From the NCBI GenBank assembly GCA_045577455.1, contig JAZNIJ010000191.1:1-64000 (forward strand): 64,000 nucleotides of DNA. Reading direction: 5' to 3'. Numbering within the stretch: position 1 is the stretch's first letter; each line of letters begins with the position of its first letter. Origin of the DNA: SIG653 sp045577455 (GTDB lineage: Bacteria > Bacillota > Clostridia > Oscillospirales > CAG-382). Under the pieces are notes generated by a model. It was not told the DNA's origin and ran no database searches. It was given only the letters and a program-made list of their open reading frames with translations. Positions 9,701 through 17,895 of this stretch are shown piece by piece. A program made the position numbers and the translations under genes.

Positions 9701-10306
9701 TCATTGGGGTTTAGCGTTTCCGATTTGGAAACAATTGAAAAAAGCTACAATGCACAGATTTCAGAGGTTTACAAAAAGTACAACGAAGTGCTGAACACAA
9801 TTATCGACACATATTCAAAAAACACCGTTATGAAAAGCGGAGAGAGCTACGAAAAAATTTATGGTAATTCTGCCGCTGAGTGGCTTGCCATGAACATCGG
9901 TGTTCCAATAGTAGGTATTTTTTCGCCCGAATATGCAGCGAATAGCAAACTTGCTCGTGAACAAACGGACCTTATAGAAAAGCTCAAACAAAAGCTCGTT
10001 AAAGGTTACGCCACAGGCGGCTTCCCAACGATGGGCGAAATGTTCATAGCAAGAGAAAGCGGACCAGAAATGGTAGGACGTATCGGAAACAAAACAGCCG
10101 TAGCGAACAACGACCAAATCACAAAGGGAATTGCCTCTGCGGTTTACAACGCTATGATGGCGGCGCAAGAGGATGGAAGCAATAATGGCGGTGGAAGCAA
10201 CGCTAAAATCATTGTACAAATCGGTGATAGAGCAGTTGGTGAAGCGGCTATCAGATTTATTAATGGTCAAATCGTACAGACGGGAGCTAACCCGTTGTAC
10301 ACATAA
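6722..10306 (+). CDS. Tail tape measure protein
   Basis: The product is 1,194 aa starting at GTG, with GGAGG 10 bases upstream. The N-terminal half is repetitive helical coil (Asn/Ser/Leu/Lys-rich). Residues about 470-520 and 590-740 hold hydrophobic segments (for example a glycine/alanine-rich stretch encoded near 8850-8930) that may insert into the host membrane. The C-terminus carries a YATGGFPTMGEMFIARESGP segment typical of tape measures of Firmicutes phages. Length sets tail length: about 1,200 residues predicts a tail of roughly 180 nm by the usual 1.5 Angstrom per residue rule. It is the largest gene of the prophage part. Confidence 0.9.
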   Translation: MALTIDELVIEIDADASNATNGIDSLAKTLNNLKTAVGGSAGLTSDLTRISNALKTFNGVKKINITPQIKQIENYKNLINSLSGVDAGKISSDLVAISDALTKLSSIPKVSINVGSLAKGIKELSSFAATFDSTSFTELMKGISGGLSQLGGVGNGKVVSLINTLRKIPDITKSLDTTTLDEFSAAVKRLTDIMQPLAVEMDAVARGFSALPNAVKLALKSTQQQTVANQKLSSSFGAMKNKLSKSAKSFRKLYSTMYRIARVFGNCLNESNEYIESLNLFKVTMGDTWDEAMDFAEKVNQAMVIDVSEWITNQGVFQRLATGFGIASDQATIMSQNLTQLAYDLSSFFNSDVETAMQKLQSGMSGQIKGLKAWGYNLSVAALQETALSLGIKQNVRSMTEAQKAQLRYITLIQRSNGIMGDMAKTINTPANSMRIMSTMVERAKRALGDLVSVLVTRFVPYVTAFLELFSELVSKLAVSWGFDIKDLPSNNLDMAADVIEGIGDEADLANDSVSELKKNIMGFDELNILKSDDNGDVGDESQYDLGIELPEYDFLSGLDGSFRERVDNIKEWFKDLFKVAEIASEIGLIIAAAFAFDWVKESIEKIKGLTLIKGVFGTLKGAVENGLIFFEAGEGIFKAFAGGLKYVWTSFSSFMKKLSPVTKGLLTFAGLIKTFSKAKDVFYDMGKGTTTFGQALKKVIPICGLVGVALTAMHGPWGAIATAIATVVGAVVGYRDAQVELEYELRKTKYYDIQGTSIAEVSEALRGYFNSMDFDKQAEWVRKIEEAQESYDLARDSYDKMWDSIADKPVFDASDIEGLTEAFNALTDAAKALNDANIYSLMENIKLGIELNITDELNNKLGGLLDKIKEAQGVLGLKIEGLNAEYQKVLTDISNNGGVATPEQKNKLKQLRSDITKFTLSDDTSTERWEIDIQQAIQGAIRAGDDKDDVLTNVDNLLADRDTYLDALKNKYAADVNALTQLIDMDKNEFGGSLGFSVSDLETIEKSYNAQISEVYKKYNEVLNTIIDTYSKNTVMKSGESYEKIYGNSAAEWLAMNIGVPIVGIFSPEYAANSKLAREQTDLIEKLKQKLVKGYATGGFPTMGEMFIARESGPEMVGRIGNKTAVANNDQITKGIASAVYNAMMAAQEDGSNNGGGSNAKIIVQIGDRAVGEAAIRFINGQIVQTGANPLYT

Positions 10307-10319
10307 GGGGGGGACAAAA

Positions 10320-10739
10320 ATGTTATATCGAGGCACATTGCATATTGCTCCTATGGCTGAGGATGCTGAAGGGAACGCAACGGTGTCAGGTCCTTATGAA
10401 AAAGTTCCTACCCCTCAATCATATACATGGGGGAAAGAAGATTTAGATGCCGAGGAGGGCACAGGGCGAAACAATGCAACGGGTGAAATGTTTCGTGATA
10501 GAGTTTCAACAAAACGAAAATTAAATTTTACGTGGCCTCCGCTATCTATTGCAAACACATCTTTTCTTTTGCAAAGGATTTGTCCTGAAGAAAAAAACAA
10601 TACATTTATCTCGGTACAATATCTTGATCCACACGCGGGGAACTATCTCACAAAAACTTTCTACGCTGGTTCACCCAGTGCGAGCTGCGGTCACTGTGGT
10701 ATGTGGTCGAGAATAACAATAAGTCTTATCGAAAAGTGA
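10320..10739 (+). CDS. Phage protein, distal-tail position (DUF6711-like)
   Basis: The product is 139 aa. I start it at the ATG at 10320, preceded by a GGGGGGGA purine run. An in-frame extension back to 10173 would lie inside the tape measure gene and is rejected. The protein has a YTWGKEDLDAEEGTGRN segment and a late CGHCGMW motif with paired cysteines. Proteins of this type sit between the tape measure and the baseplate protein in many Clostridia prophages and probably help build the tail tip. Exact role unknown. Confidence 0.6.
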   Translation: MLYRGTLHIAPMAEDAEGNATVSGPYEKVPTPQSYTWGKEDLDAEEGTGRNNATGEMFRDRVSTKRKLNFTWPPLSIANTSFLLQRICPEEKNNTFISVQYLDPHAGNYLTKTFYAGSPSASCGHCGMWSRITISLIEK

Positions 10740-10750
10740 GGTGTTGAGCG

Positions 10751-13471
10751 ATGCTGTCTGTCAGCGAAGCGTATAAAAAAGCAATACTTGCGGACTCTCG
10801 TGATATGCCGTATAGAGTTACCTTGGCAGGATCTGTTGTATATGAGCGTGATAATGTTACCCATGTGTCGTTTAACGAGGGAGTGAGTGGTAACAACGGA
10901 ATAGAACTTGGCACAGCGAACTCCGCAACCGTTACGCTTACCATAAGAGAAGCAACACCAATAGATTATAGCGGAATGTATGTCAAGGTGGAAAGCGGCC
11001 TCGTGCTGCCCGATGGTAGCGAAGAATGGCTTCCGCTTGGCGAATATTGGGTAACAGATTTCACCACGAGCAACGATTATAAAACGTTGAAGCTCACTTG
11101 TTCTGATGGAATGTACCACTTGACAGGAGAATATATTTCGTCCTTGAAATATCCAACGGATATATCAAATGTTGTTGCAGAGATAGTAACTCAGACGGGG
11201 ATAAGGTTTTCTTCTGTACTTCCAACCCTTGAAATCAGGCGAAAGCCGGAGGGTATGACATATCGTGAGGTGTTAGGACACCTTGCGGGCTGTTGTGGTA
11301 AGAACGCACGATTTAATCGTCAGGGTATTTTGGAGTTTGTGTGGTATACGGATTCAGGGGTTACAATTCAGCGTAAGACACAATATATGAATGGTTTTAC
11401 TAAACTGAATCCGAAGCCCCTTGAAGTAAACTTTGACATTTTGGGCAAAGAAGAAACTTATGATATTACCGTGGTTACGGACAGCAATGGTAATGTTGTT
11501 GCAACGCCGGGCAGAAGCGTTTTAGAGGGAGAAATAGTTCTCTTATCCATCAATCCTGCGAATGAATATGAATTAGCAGATATAACCGTTGTTTCCGATA
11601 GTGGCGAAACAATTGCTTTATCTCGTTTTTCAAATAACGCAAAGATGTTTGTTCAGCCGGACAGCAATGTAACGGTTACTGCATCGTTTAAGAAAATCGG
11701 TTCAACCGAACACACTGTAACAGTCAAACGCTATGGGATGGGGTCTATCGTTTCCGGTGGAAAAACATTCAAACCCGGAGAACAAGTTAGTATTTCTGTG
11801 TCGCCCGATGAGGGGTACGAGTTGGAAACGCTCACGGTAATACCTTGGGGGTTATCACTAACGGCAGTAAATGATACGGATTATACTTTTACAATGCCGG
11901 ACAGCGATGTTACTATAACGGCAACTTTCGCTGAAGCTCAAGCGGAATATAATATAACTTATCAGATTGATAAAGGAGACATGACCGCAAGAGATTCCGC
12001 AGGTAATTATGTAAGCAAAGCAAAGGCAGGGAGCATAATTACCGTAATTCTCTCACCACAGGACGGCTATGAATTCGATTACTTTGATAGCAATGTAACA
12101 TTAACGCAAAGAGATACAAATGTTTATAACTTTATTATGCCCGCCGAGGATGCTTCTATTGTGGTTCACACAAGGAGTGATGATACGGGGGAATCCGAAG
12201 CAAAAATTTATACAGTGAAACGGAGCATTGAAACGAGTGATGCAATTGTTATTACTTCGCCGCGCGTTGAAGTATCAACAAGCGGTGATAAACTGATAAT
12301 TAGTTCAGATTTTATTAGTGTTACAACTTCGGACAGTACGATAAACATAACAGTTGATTATATAGAGAGCGAAAGTGTAACAATGGAATATACAAATCCG
12401 TTGATATACGAAAAGATGCTTCCGACTATAAAATCACTTGTTCAAGGCATCACATACACCCCCGCGAAGGTTAAACACAGGGGAAATCCTGCGTTGCAGG
12501 CAGGAGATGTGGTTCATGTCCCCGATAAAAACGGATTGCTTCATACCGTCCCCATTATGCAACAGACAATAAATATCGGTGGTGGTATGAACTCCGAAAT
12601 ATATTGTCCTGGTAAAACGGAAAAAACAAAAAGTTTTACAGAGAATAGTCCGACACAAACAAAAATAAAAAAAGCTGTTGAAGAATCAAACTATGAGTTT
12701 GAGCGTCGATTGTCGGCTAATAATTCAAATGTTTACGCTGCTATCAACAAAGATATTTCCGCAAACGAAAGCCGAATTGAAGCAATTGCAGAACGTCAAG
12801 ACGCGGATTCATATTCCGTGGCTCGACTTGAAGAAAAGGTTTCGGGGCATTCCGCAAGCATAAACGCACTCACCGAGTGGCAAGGCACAACCAAAACATC
12901 AATTGCACAGCTTGAAATAAAAGCCAACAAAAACGAATCAAACATCGGTTTAATCGTAGATAACGGAAGGGCAAACGCAAGATTTATTCTTGAGGCAATT
13001 AACAACCAAGGTGGCGAACAATCAGAAGCGTTTTTGAGTGCTGATAAAATACAGTTTGAGGGCAAAGAGTTTTCTATCGATGCCAACAAAATAAATTTTG
13101 AAGCAGACGATTTTTCTATAAAATCAGACCGTTTAACGATTAACGGAAAACCCTTGGTAACAACACAAAACAATGTATATTACATTGATGCCTCGCAGGT
13201 GAGTTCCGAGGGGCTTGTTGCCCAAAATGCAATATTGGGTGGTTGGACTTTGGGTGAGGCAACAATTCTCGTTGATGCTACAGGCAAAACAATAACTGCC
13301 AGCGCGTTGGATTCGGGGGAACTCACAACGCAAAAAGAAGGCAAAATATACACATACAGAGTATATTTAACCGCCGTTGGCGTGTATGTCGTGGGCAGAT
13401 ATGACACCTCAAACGAGAGTGCCGTTCCGTATTACGGACACAAAACTTGGCTTGATATTGTAGGAGGATAG
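10751..13471 (+). CDS. Phage tail tip/baseplate protein with three bacterial Ig-like repeats
   Basis: The product is 906 aa. The first roughly 220 residues look like a distal tail/hub module. About 235-475 contain three successive roughly 75-residue repeats with the pattern (E/G)YELxxxTV...VTxTA(S/T)F, ending in TMPDSDVTITATF and IMPAEDASIVVH; this is the divergent InlB-B/bacterial-repeat fold common on bacterial surfaces. Residues about 620-760 form coiled-coil and shaft-like sequence, and the C-terminus is a receptor-binding-like beta domain. It follows the distal-tail gene by 11 bp and probably forms the host-contact tip. The repeats may act as spacers or as carbohydrate-binding units. Confidence 0.7.
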   Translation: MLSVSEAYKKAILADSRDMPYRVTLAGSVVYERDNVTHVSFNEGVSGNNGIELGTANSATVTLTIREATPIDYSGMYVKVESGLVLPDGSEEWLPLGEYWVTDFTTSNDYKTLKLTCSDGMYHLTGEYISSLKYPTDISNVVAEIVTQTGIRFSSVLPTLEIRRKPEGMTYREVLGHLAGCCGKNARFNRQGILEFVWYTDSGVTIQRKTQYMNGFTKLNPKPLEVNFDILGKEETYDITVVTDSNGNVVATPGRSVLEGEIVLLSINPANEYELADITVVSDSGETIALSRFSNNAKMFVQPDSNVTVTASFKKIGSTEHTVTVKRYGMGSIVSGGKTFKPGEQVSISVSPDEGYELETLTVIPWGLSLTAVNDTDYTFTMPDSDVTITATFAEAQAEYNITYQIDKGDMTARDSAGNYVSKAKAGSIITVILSPQDGYEFDYFDSNVTLTQRDTNVYNFIMPAEDASIVVHTRSDDTGESEAKIYTVKRSIETSDAIVITSPRVEVSTSGDKLIISSDFISVTTSDSTINITVDYIESESVTMEYTNPLIYEKMLPTIKSLVQGITYTPAKVKHRGNPALQAGDVVHVPDKNGLLHTVPIMQQTINIGGGMNSEIYCPGKTEKTKSFTENSPTQTKIKKAVEESNYEFERRLSANNSNVYAAINKDISANESRIEAIAERQDADSYSVARLEEKVSGHSASINALTEWQGTTKTSIAQLEIKANKNESNIGLIVDNGRANARFILEAINNQGGEQSEAFLSADKIQFEGKEFSIDANKINFEADDFSIKSDRLTINGKPLVTTQNNVYYIDASQVSSEGLVAQNAILGGWTLGEATILVDATGKTITASALDSGELTTQKEGKIYTYRVYLTAVGVYVVGRYDTSNESAVPYYGHKTWLDIVGG

Positions 13472-13480
13472 CACAAAAAA

Positions 13481-13813
13481 ATGTATGTAGATGCACAGAC
13501 CATAATTGTCTTTGGCGGTGTGCTTGGCGTGATAACGACTTTAATAGTTCTTGTTCGCAAGTTTTTTAGATGGTTAGACCGCCAAAAAGAGCAAGATAAA
13601 GAAATAAAAGGGTTGCGCGACACTCACGAAAAAGACACAACCGCCATTCAAGAAGAACAAACACTGATTGTTTATGGCTTGCTTGCTTGCCTGAAGGGGC
13701 TTTCGGAACAAGGTTGCAACGGGCCTGTTACAAAAGCAATCGACAAGCTTGAAAAGCATTTAAATAAGAAGGCACATCATATAAAGGAGACAAAAGATGA
13801 TAATAACGATTGA
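13481..13813 (+). CDS. Small membrane-anchored phage protein of the lysis module
   Basis: The product is 110 aa: an N-terminal transmembrane helix (about residues 7-25, IIVFGGVLGVITTLIVLV), then a basic/acidic coiled coil and a tail with one short hydrophobic segment. Proteins of this plan are common just before the amidase in Firmicutes prophages and may be an accessory holin or spanin-like factor. The 3' end overlaps the amidase start by 17 bp, so the two are translationally coupled. Confidence 0.6.
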   Translation: MYVDAQTIIVFGGVLGVITTLIVLVRKFFRWLDRQKEQDKEIKGLRDTHEKDTTAIQEEQTLIVYGLLACLKGLSEQGCNGPVTKAIDKLEKHLNKKAHHIKETKDDNND

Positions 13814-14663
13814 CCCGGGACACACAGCAAAAGTAAATGCCGGAGTAATTAACGGATATTATGAGGGCGATGCTATGTATAAATTAGGAAGGTATCTTGC
13901 CGATGCTCTTGCAAAATATCAAGGCGTTGAAACAGTTCTTACACGTGGAGAAAACGAAAATCCCTCACTTTCGGAGCGAGGGAAAAAAGCTATCGACAAT
14001 AAGAGCAAGGTGTTTATCTCGTTGCATTCAAATGCGACAAGCGAATCGGAAAGTGCCGCATATGTTTGTGGATTCTACAGCGTAAAGCGAAAATCTTCCG
14101 AAAAGCTCTGTAGTGAGCTTGTTAAGGCGGTTACTGAGGTTATGAAAAGCAATACGGCGGCTTGGAACAGGGGCGCGTTGACAAAGAAAAATTCATCCGG
14201 TTCAGATTATTATGGCGTTATAAGAAATTCTGTGGCAGGCAATAGCCCTGTTGAACATTCATTTATTATTGAACACGGCTTCCACACAAACAAAAAACAG
14301 TGCGAATTTTTAATGAATGAAGAGGGGTTAAAAGCAATTGCACGAGCCGAAGCAAAAGTTTTGGCAGAGTTTTTTGTTTTAAAGCCACGCAAAACAACGG
14401 CATACCACATTAAAATAGGAATGTTCAAAAATAAAACAGATGCCGATTCAACCCTTGAAAAGCTAAAAAAAGTCGGCTTTACCGACGCTTACGTGGTCGA
14501 ATCGGCTGTTGCAAAAACTGTTGAACAACTTGCGAAAGATATTATCGCGGGTAAATATGGCAACGGTCATGAGAACAGAGAAAAGAAACTTGCCGCAGAG
14601 GGTTGGCTTAGTTTCTACACATATGAAGAAATAAGAAATAAAGTAAATGAACTTTCAAAATAG
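13797..14663 (+). CDS. Endolysin: N-acetylmuramoyl-L-alanine amidase (Amidase_3) with SPOR-like domain
   Basis: The product is 288 aa. Residues 1-190 form an Amidase_3 zinc amidase: the early IDPGH supplies the first His ligand, YEGDAM the Glu, SLHSNA the second His, and IIEHGFH the catalytic Glu near residue 160. Residues about 200-240 (YHIKIGMFKNKTDADSTLEK) match a SPOR-type peptidoglycan-binding repeat. There is no signal peptide, so release depends on the holin next door. It cleaves the amide bond between N-acetylmuramic acid and L-alanine during phage exit. Confidence 0.88.
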   Translation: MIITIDPGHTAKVNAGVINGYYEGDAMYKLGRYLADALAKYQGVETVLTRGENENPSLSERGKKAIDNKSKVFISLHSNATSESESAAYVCGFYSVKRKSSEKLCSELVKAVTEVMKSNTAAWNRGALTKKNSSGSDYYGVIRNSVAGNSPVEHSFIIEHGFHTNKKQCEFLMNEEGLKAIARAEAKVLAEFFVLKPRKTTAYHIKIGMFKNKTDADSTLEKLKKVGFTDAYVVESAVAKTVEQLAKDIIAGKYGNGHENREKKLAAEGWLSFYTYEEIRNKVNELSK

Positions 14664-14674
14664 GAGGCAACAAA

Positions 14675-14929
14675 ATGGAAATGTTAAACGAATTTATTAT
14701 CCCTGTAACTCTTGTGGTCTGTCTTTGCGTGGGCTACATACTCAAGAATTGGATTCCCACAGATGCGGTGAATAAGTTTATTCCGCTTGTGTGCGGATTG
14801 CTTGGTGTTGCTATTACGGCATGGAGCGCAGGGTGTATCACTCCCGAAATCTTCGCCAAAGGTCTTGTCAGTGGTCTTGCATCAACTGGTCTGCATCAAG
14901 TGTTTGCACAGTTTATTAAGAAGGAGTGA
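14675..14929 (+). CDS. Phage holin (A118/Hol118-like)
   Basis: The product is 84 aa with two or three hydrophobic helices (about residues 6-24, 33-50 and 55-78) and a short charged C-terminus (KKE), the class II holin plan. It follows the amidase by 11 bp with a GGAGG site. It forms membrane lesions that let the amidase reach the wall. It is the last gene of the prophage seen here; only a terminator separates it from the ssrA locus. Confidence 0.8.
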   Translation: MEMLNEFIIPVTLVVCLCVGYILKNWIPTDAVNKFIPLVCGLLGVAITAWSAGCITPEIFAKGLVSGLASTGLHQVFAQFIKKE

Positions 14930-14976
14930 TATAAATGCTCGTGAGTGGCACCACACATTAAATAATTATAAATAAA

Positions 14977-15020
14977 GACCTCGCATCAAAGAAATTTGGC
15001 GTGAGGTCATTTTTATTTTT
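14977..15020 (+). terminator. Terminator after the phage lysis genes
   Basis: GACCTC (14977-14982) pairs with GAGGTC (15003-15008), extended by GC pairs with a small bulge, and is followed by ATTTTTATTTTT. It probably ends the late phage transcript. Confidence 0.7.
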
Positions 15021-15059
15021 GTGCCATTTTAATAAAAATATACAATGTGGTTCTGAATA

Positions 15060-15096
15060 AAAAATACCGTGCGAATTATTTATCACACGGTATTTC
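15060..15096 (-). terminator. ssrA terminator
   Basis: ATACCGTG (15064-15071) pairs with CACGGTAT (15086-15093). On the minus strand the stem is followed by a TTTTTTAT tract. It lies 55 bases downstream of the tmRNA 3' end. If the prophage entered at ssrA, this terminator may be phage-supplied. Confidence 0.75.
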
Positions 15097-15150
15097 AACT
15101 ACAATTCCAAACATTCCTTTCTTAAAGAAAATGTTCGGATTCGTCTGATG

Positions 15151-15499
15151 TGGTGGAAGTGAGGGGAGTCGAACCCCTGTCCGAAAACCGATTCACGCAA
15201 ACTTCTACGAGCGTAGTCGATTATTTAACTTCCCTCGGGTAACGACAATCGACAGTCTTTACCTTTGGTAGCTTCATAAATTCATACAACCGCCTCAAAG
15301 CTTTGGCTGAAGTACGTTCACTGCTCTGTGATGCCCCTTCCGAAGCCGCAGTACTCAACGGAGAGACAGCCGCCTAATTAGGCAGCGAGTGCAACAGTAT
15401 TGTTGTCGTTTATTTTTTAAGTTTGCACATTTTATAGAAGGTATGCGCTTCTGCTCGCTTATCACGCTTCACAATCCCCGTCGAAACCTTTACACCCCC
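15151..15499 (-). ncRNA. ssrA: tmRNA
   Basis: This is a 349-nt transfer-messenger RNA. The 5' end GGGGGUG (at 15499) pairs with CACUUCC before the encoded CCA (15151-15153), giving a 7-bp acceptor stem with two G-U pairs. The T-arm is GGGG-TTCGACT-CCCC. The conserved block AAGGTTTCGACGGGGAT follows the 5' end. The tag reading frame ends at TAA (15378-15380) after codons for NDNNTVALAA (from 15410), with the usual ALAA degron. tmRNA rescues stalled ribosomes with SmpB. The 3' end faces the prophage, a frequent integrase target. Confidence 0.95.
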
Positions 15500-15539
15500 A
15501 CGAGGCATTGCATTACATACTATCGCTATTTTCTATATA

Positions 15540-15567
15540 ATTATACCATATTATTTTATTTTGTCAA
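15540..15567 (-). promoter_or_regulatory. ssrA promoter
   Basis: On the minus strand TTGACA (15567-15562), a 16-bp spacer and TATAAT (15545-15540) form a near-consensus sigma-A promoter. It would start transcription about 34 bases before the mature 5' end. Confidence 0.8.
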
Positions 15568-15833
15568 CATCAAATACAAAACAAAATCTGACACTTTTTA
15601 TCAAACACAACCTACTCTTTTGACTACTATTGCATTTACTTTGGGCATTTACGCATTTGTTTTTCCCCTTTATTACTTTCACCAATAAGTTATTTTCGCA
15701 TCATCGGGGCATTTTTGAATCAATCATTTTCACATCGATGCAATTTAAAATCACATTTACTCCCCTACCCTGTATCATATTTTCTTTTTTTCGGGAAATG
15801 ATAATAAAAAGCAAATTTAAAAAAGGAAATACT

Positions 15834-17225
15834 ATGAATGATTTTAAAAACAAGGTTAAAACCGCATTAAGTTCGCCGCCCGACCTGATTATCAGGGACA
15901 TAGTTCCCGACAAATGCTGTATTTTTTTCATAAAGAACATGACGGACAGACGGTACATCACCGACAGCATTATTTTTCCCCTTATGAATTACACCGAAAT
16001 AGACGGCTTCAAGGGTGAATTTGACTCTATTGTTGGATGTGTTGCTGTTATTCCCGAAAGTGATTTTGAAAAACTGATGCTATATTTACTTGGTGGCGGA
16101 GTTATTATTGCCATAAAAAGCGACAAGCTATACACTGCATTCTGCCCCACTGACAGCCATGTGGGCCGTGGAGTTGAAGAACCTGCAAGCGATGTTACTG
16201 TCAGAGGCCCAAAGGCGGGGTTTACCGAAAACGGTGAAAAAAGCATTTCACAGCTCAGGAAAATTATCCGCACCGAAAACTTTAAGGTTGAGACATTTTA
16301 TTTAGGCAAAACAACAAAAACCCCTGTTTCAATCTGTTTTGTTGAGGGCAGAGCTGATGACAACATTTTACAAAATGTGCGAAACAAGATAAAAAACTTC
16401 GCTGGAGAATATATTATAGACTCATCCAACCTTGAAATGCTACTCTGCGACGGCAAAAGCGACTTTTTTCCAACGATGGGAAGCAGCGAAAAGGTAGACA
16501 AGGTTGCATCTAAAATACTTGCCGGAAGAATTGGCATAATTTGCGACGGAAGCCCATATGTTCTCACAGCCCCATACTACTTTATCGAAGGTTTTCAAAG
16601 TGCAGAGGACTATTTAAAAAACCCTTGGTATGCAAGTTTTTTGCGTTTTATACGCTTTTTTGCATTTGCAATTAACCTGTATCTTCCCTCTATTTTTATA
16701 GCAATGATATATCATCATTCATCTGCCCTACCCCAAAAGCTATTGGATTTCATTCACTCATTAGAAGAAAATTCTGCAATATCCATGTTTTGGGAAATGC
16801 TTTTGATGCTCATACTTTTTGAGCTTATTCGTGAGGTTGGTGTTCGTATGCCACGAACTGTTGGGGATGCGGCAGGTCTTGTTGGCTCTTTGATTTTAGG
16901 TGATGCGGCTGTTGAAGCAGGAATTTCAAGCATTACAATTATCGTTATCGTTGCCGTTTCTGCCGCCTCTGCCTATATAACCCCTGCTTTTGCGTCTTCG
17001 GGGGTGATACTCCGTTTCGCTTTCCTGTTTGGCGCATATTTTTCAGGGTTATATGGAATCCTCGCACTTTCCCTTGTATGGTTCGTTTGGCTTTTCAAAA
17101 GAAAATCCTTCGGCGTTGGCTATATGTACCCAATTTATCCATTCAATCTTAAGGGACTGCAAGATTATCTTGTTGTTATGCCTCAAAAAGTTTTTGGTAG
17201 AAACGAAAATAAAATCTCAAAATAA
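15834..17225 (+). CDS. GerA-family spore germination membrane protein (GerAA/SpoVAF type)
   Basis: The product is 463 aa, starting at the ATG at 15834 after AAAGGAA. The frame is open back to 15630, but the extra sequence has no ribosome site. The N-terminal roughly 250 residues are the soluble GerAA domain, with motifs such as TDSIIFPLMNY and an SDKLYTAFCPTDSHVGRGVEEPASD-like region in which VGRGVEEP and VRGP are characteristic. The C-terminal half has 4-5 membrane helices, including RMPRTVGDAAGLVGSLILGD, the signature of the family. No GerAB or GerAC partner is adjacent, so it is an orphan A-type subunit or SpoVAF. It points to a spore-forming host. A terminator follows directly. Confidence 0.88.
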   Translation: MNDFKNKVKTALSSPPDLIIRDIVPDKCCIFFIKNMTDRRYITDSIIFPLMNYTEIDGFKGEFDSIVGCVAVIPESDFEKLMLYLLGGGVIIAIKSDKLYTAFCPTDSHVGRGVEEPASDVTVRGPKAGFTENGEKSISQLRKIIRTENFKVETFYLGKTTKTPVSICFVEGRADDNILQNVRNKIKNFAGEYIIDSSNLEMLLCDGKSDFFPTMGSSEKVDKVASKILAGRIGIICDGSPYVLTAPYYFIEGFQSAEDYLKNPWYASFLRFIRFFAFAINLYLPSIFIAMIYHHSSALPQKLLDFIHSLEENSAISMFWEMLLMLILFELIREVGVRMPRTVGDAAGLVGSLILGDAAVEAGISSITIIVIVAVSAASAYITPAFASSGVILRFAFLFGAYFSGLYGILALSLVWFVWLFKRKSFGVGYMYPIYPFNLKGLQDYLVVMPQKVFGRNENKISK

Positions 17226-17228
17226 CGC

Positions 17229-17277
17229 ATTAAACGGACATTTCCATCAGCAAGAAATGCCCGTTTAAATGTTTTTT
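17229..17277 (+). terminator. Terminator of the GerA-family gene
   Basis: ATTAAACGG plus CATTTC pairs with GAAATG plus CCGTTTAAAT across a short loop, with one mismatch, and is followed by GTTTTTTAA. Confidence 0.85.
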
Positions 17278-17460
17278 AACAATAATCTCTGCTGTTTTTT
17301 AATAATCTCTGCGTGGCGCATTTAACAATATTTTTCCTTGTAGCGCATTAAAGTTTTAGGTTATGATGTTTTACAAATTCACACACAGATTGTTTTTTTG
17401 AATTTTTCAGAATTATCTTCAGATTTTTTCAAAAAATGCAGAATAATTTTCAAAAACCTA

Positions 17461-17489
17461 TTGACAAAAAGGTTAATTTGTGATATTAT
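17461..17489 (+). promoter_or_regulatory. Promoter of the tRNA array
   Basis: TTGACA (17461-17466), a 17-bp spacer and TATTAT (17484-17489) lie 29 bases before the first tRNA. Confidence 0.8.
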
Positions 17490-17517
17490 ATTTGGGCTTT
17501 AGGGGTTTATATCAAAT

Positions 17518-17594
17518 GTGCCTTTAGCTCAGCTGGATAGAGCAACTGCCTTCTAAGCAGTAGGTCGGGGGTTCGAGTCCCTCAAGGCACGCCA
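17518..17594 (+). tRNA. tRNA-Arg (anticodon TCT)
   Basis: Acceptor GTGCCTT pairs with AAGGCAC. The anticodon arm ACTGC/GCAGT frames the loop CTTCTAA. The T-arm has GTTCGAGT, and the CCA is encoded at 17592-17594. It is the first gene of a three-tRNA array. Confidence 0.95.
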
Positions 17595-17599
17595 GTGTA

Positions 17600-17621
17600 T
17601 CGGGTAACGCAAGTTACCCGA
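17600..17621 (+). other. Perfect hairpin between tRNA-Arg and tRNA-His
   Basis: CGGGTAAC and GTTACCCG form a perfect 8-bp stem with a GCAA tetraloop. With no T-run it is not a terminator; it may mark a tRNA processing site. Confidence 0.6.
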
Positions 17622-17635
17622 TGCAATATGCTTAT

Positions 17636-17713
17636 GGTGGATGTAGCTCAGCTGGTTAGAGTATCAGGTTGTGGCCCTGAGGGTCGCCGGTTCAAGTCCG
17701 GTCATCCACCCCA
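17636..17713 (+). tRNA. tRNA-His (anticodon GTG)
   Basis: Acceptor GTGGATG pairs with CATCCAC. The extra G at -1 (17636) faces the C discriminator, the identity mark of tRNA-His. The anticodon loop is TTGTGGC and the CCA is encoded. Confidence 0.95.
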
Positions 17714-17746
17714 TAATTTTTAAAGCGAATCTAAAATTCAATATTT

Positions 17747-17822
17747 CGGGGTGTAGCTCAGCTGATAGAGTGCTTGGTTTGGGACCAAGATGCCGCAGGT
17801 TTGAATCCTGTCACTCCGACCA
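17747..17822 (+). tRNA. tRNA-Pro (anticodon TGG)
   Basis: Acceptor CGGGGTG pairs with CACTCCG (one G-U). The anticodon stem CTTGG/CCAAG frames the loop TTTGGGA. The CCA is encoded at 17820-17822. Confidence 0.95.
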
Positions 17823-17825
17823 CAT

Positions 17826-17868
17826 CGAGTGTTCATAACGGATTTGAGTTATGGACACTCGATTTTTT
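17826..17868 (+). terminator. tRNA array terminator
   Basis: CGAGTGT and CATAAC pair with GTTATG and ACACTCG, with one internal mismatch, and are followed by ATTTTTTAA. Confidence 0.9.
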
Positions 17869-17895
17869 AATTTCGAGTTTCTTGCGTTTGTTATG

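Noticed and set aside
15389..15688. 99-codon plus-strand ORF upstream of the GerA-family gene
   Set aside because: It is antisense to the tmRNA 5' half and the ssrA promoter.
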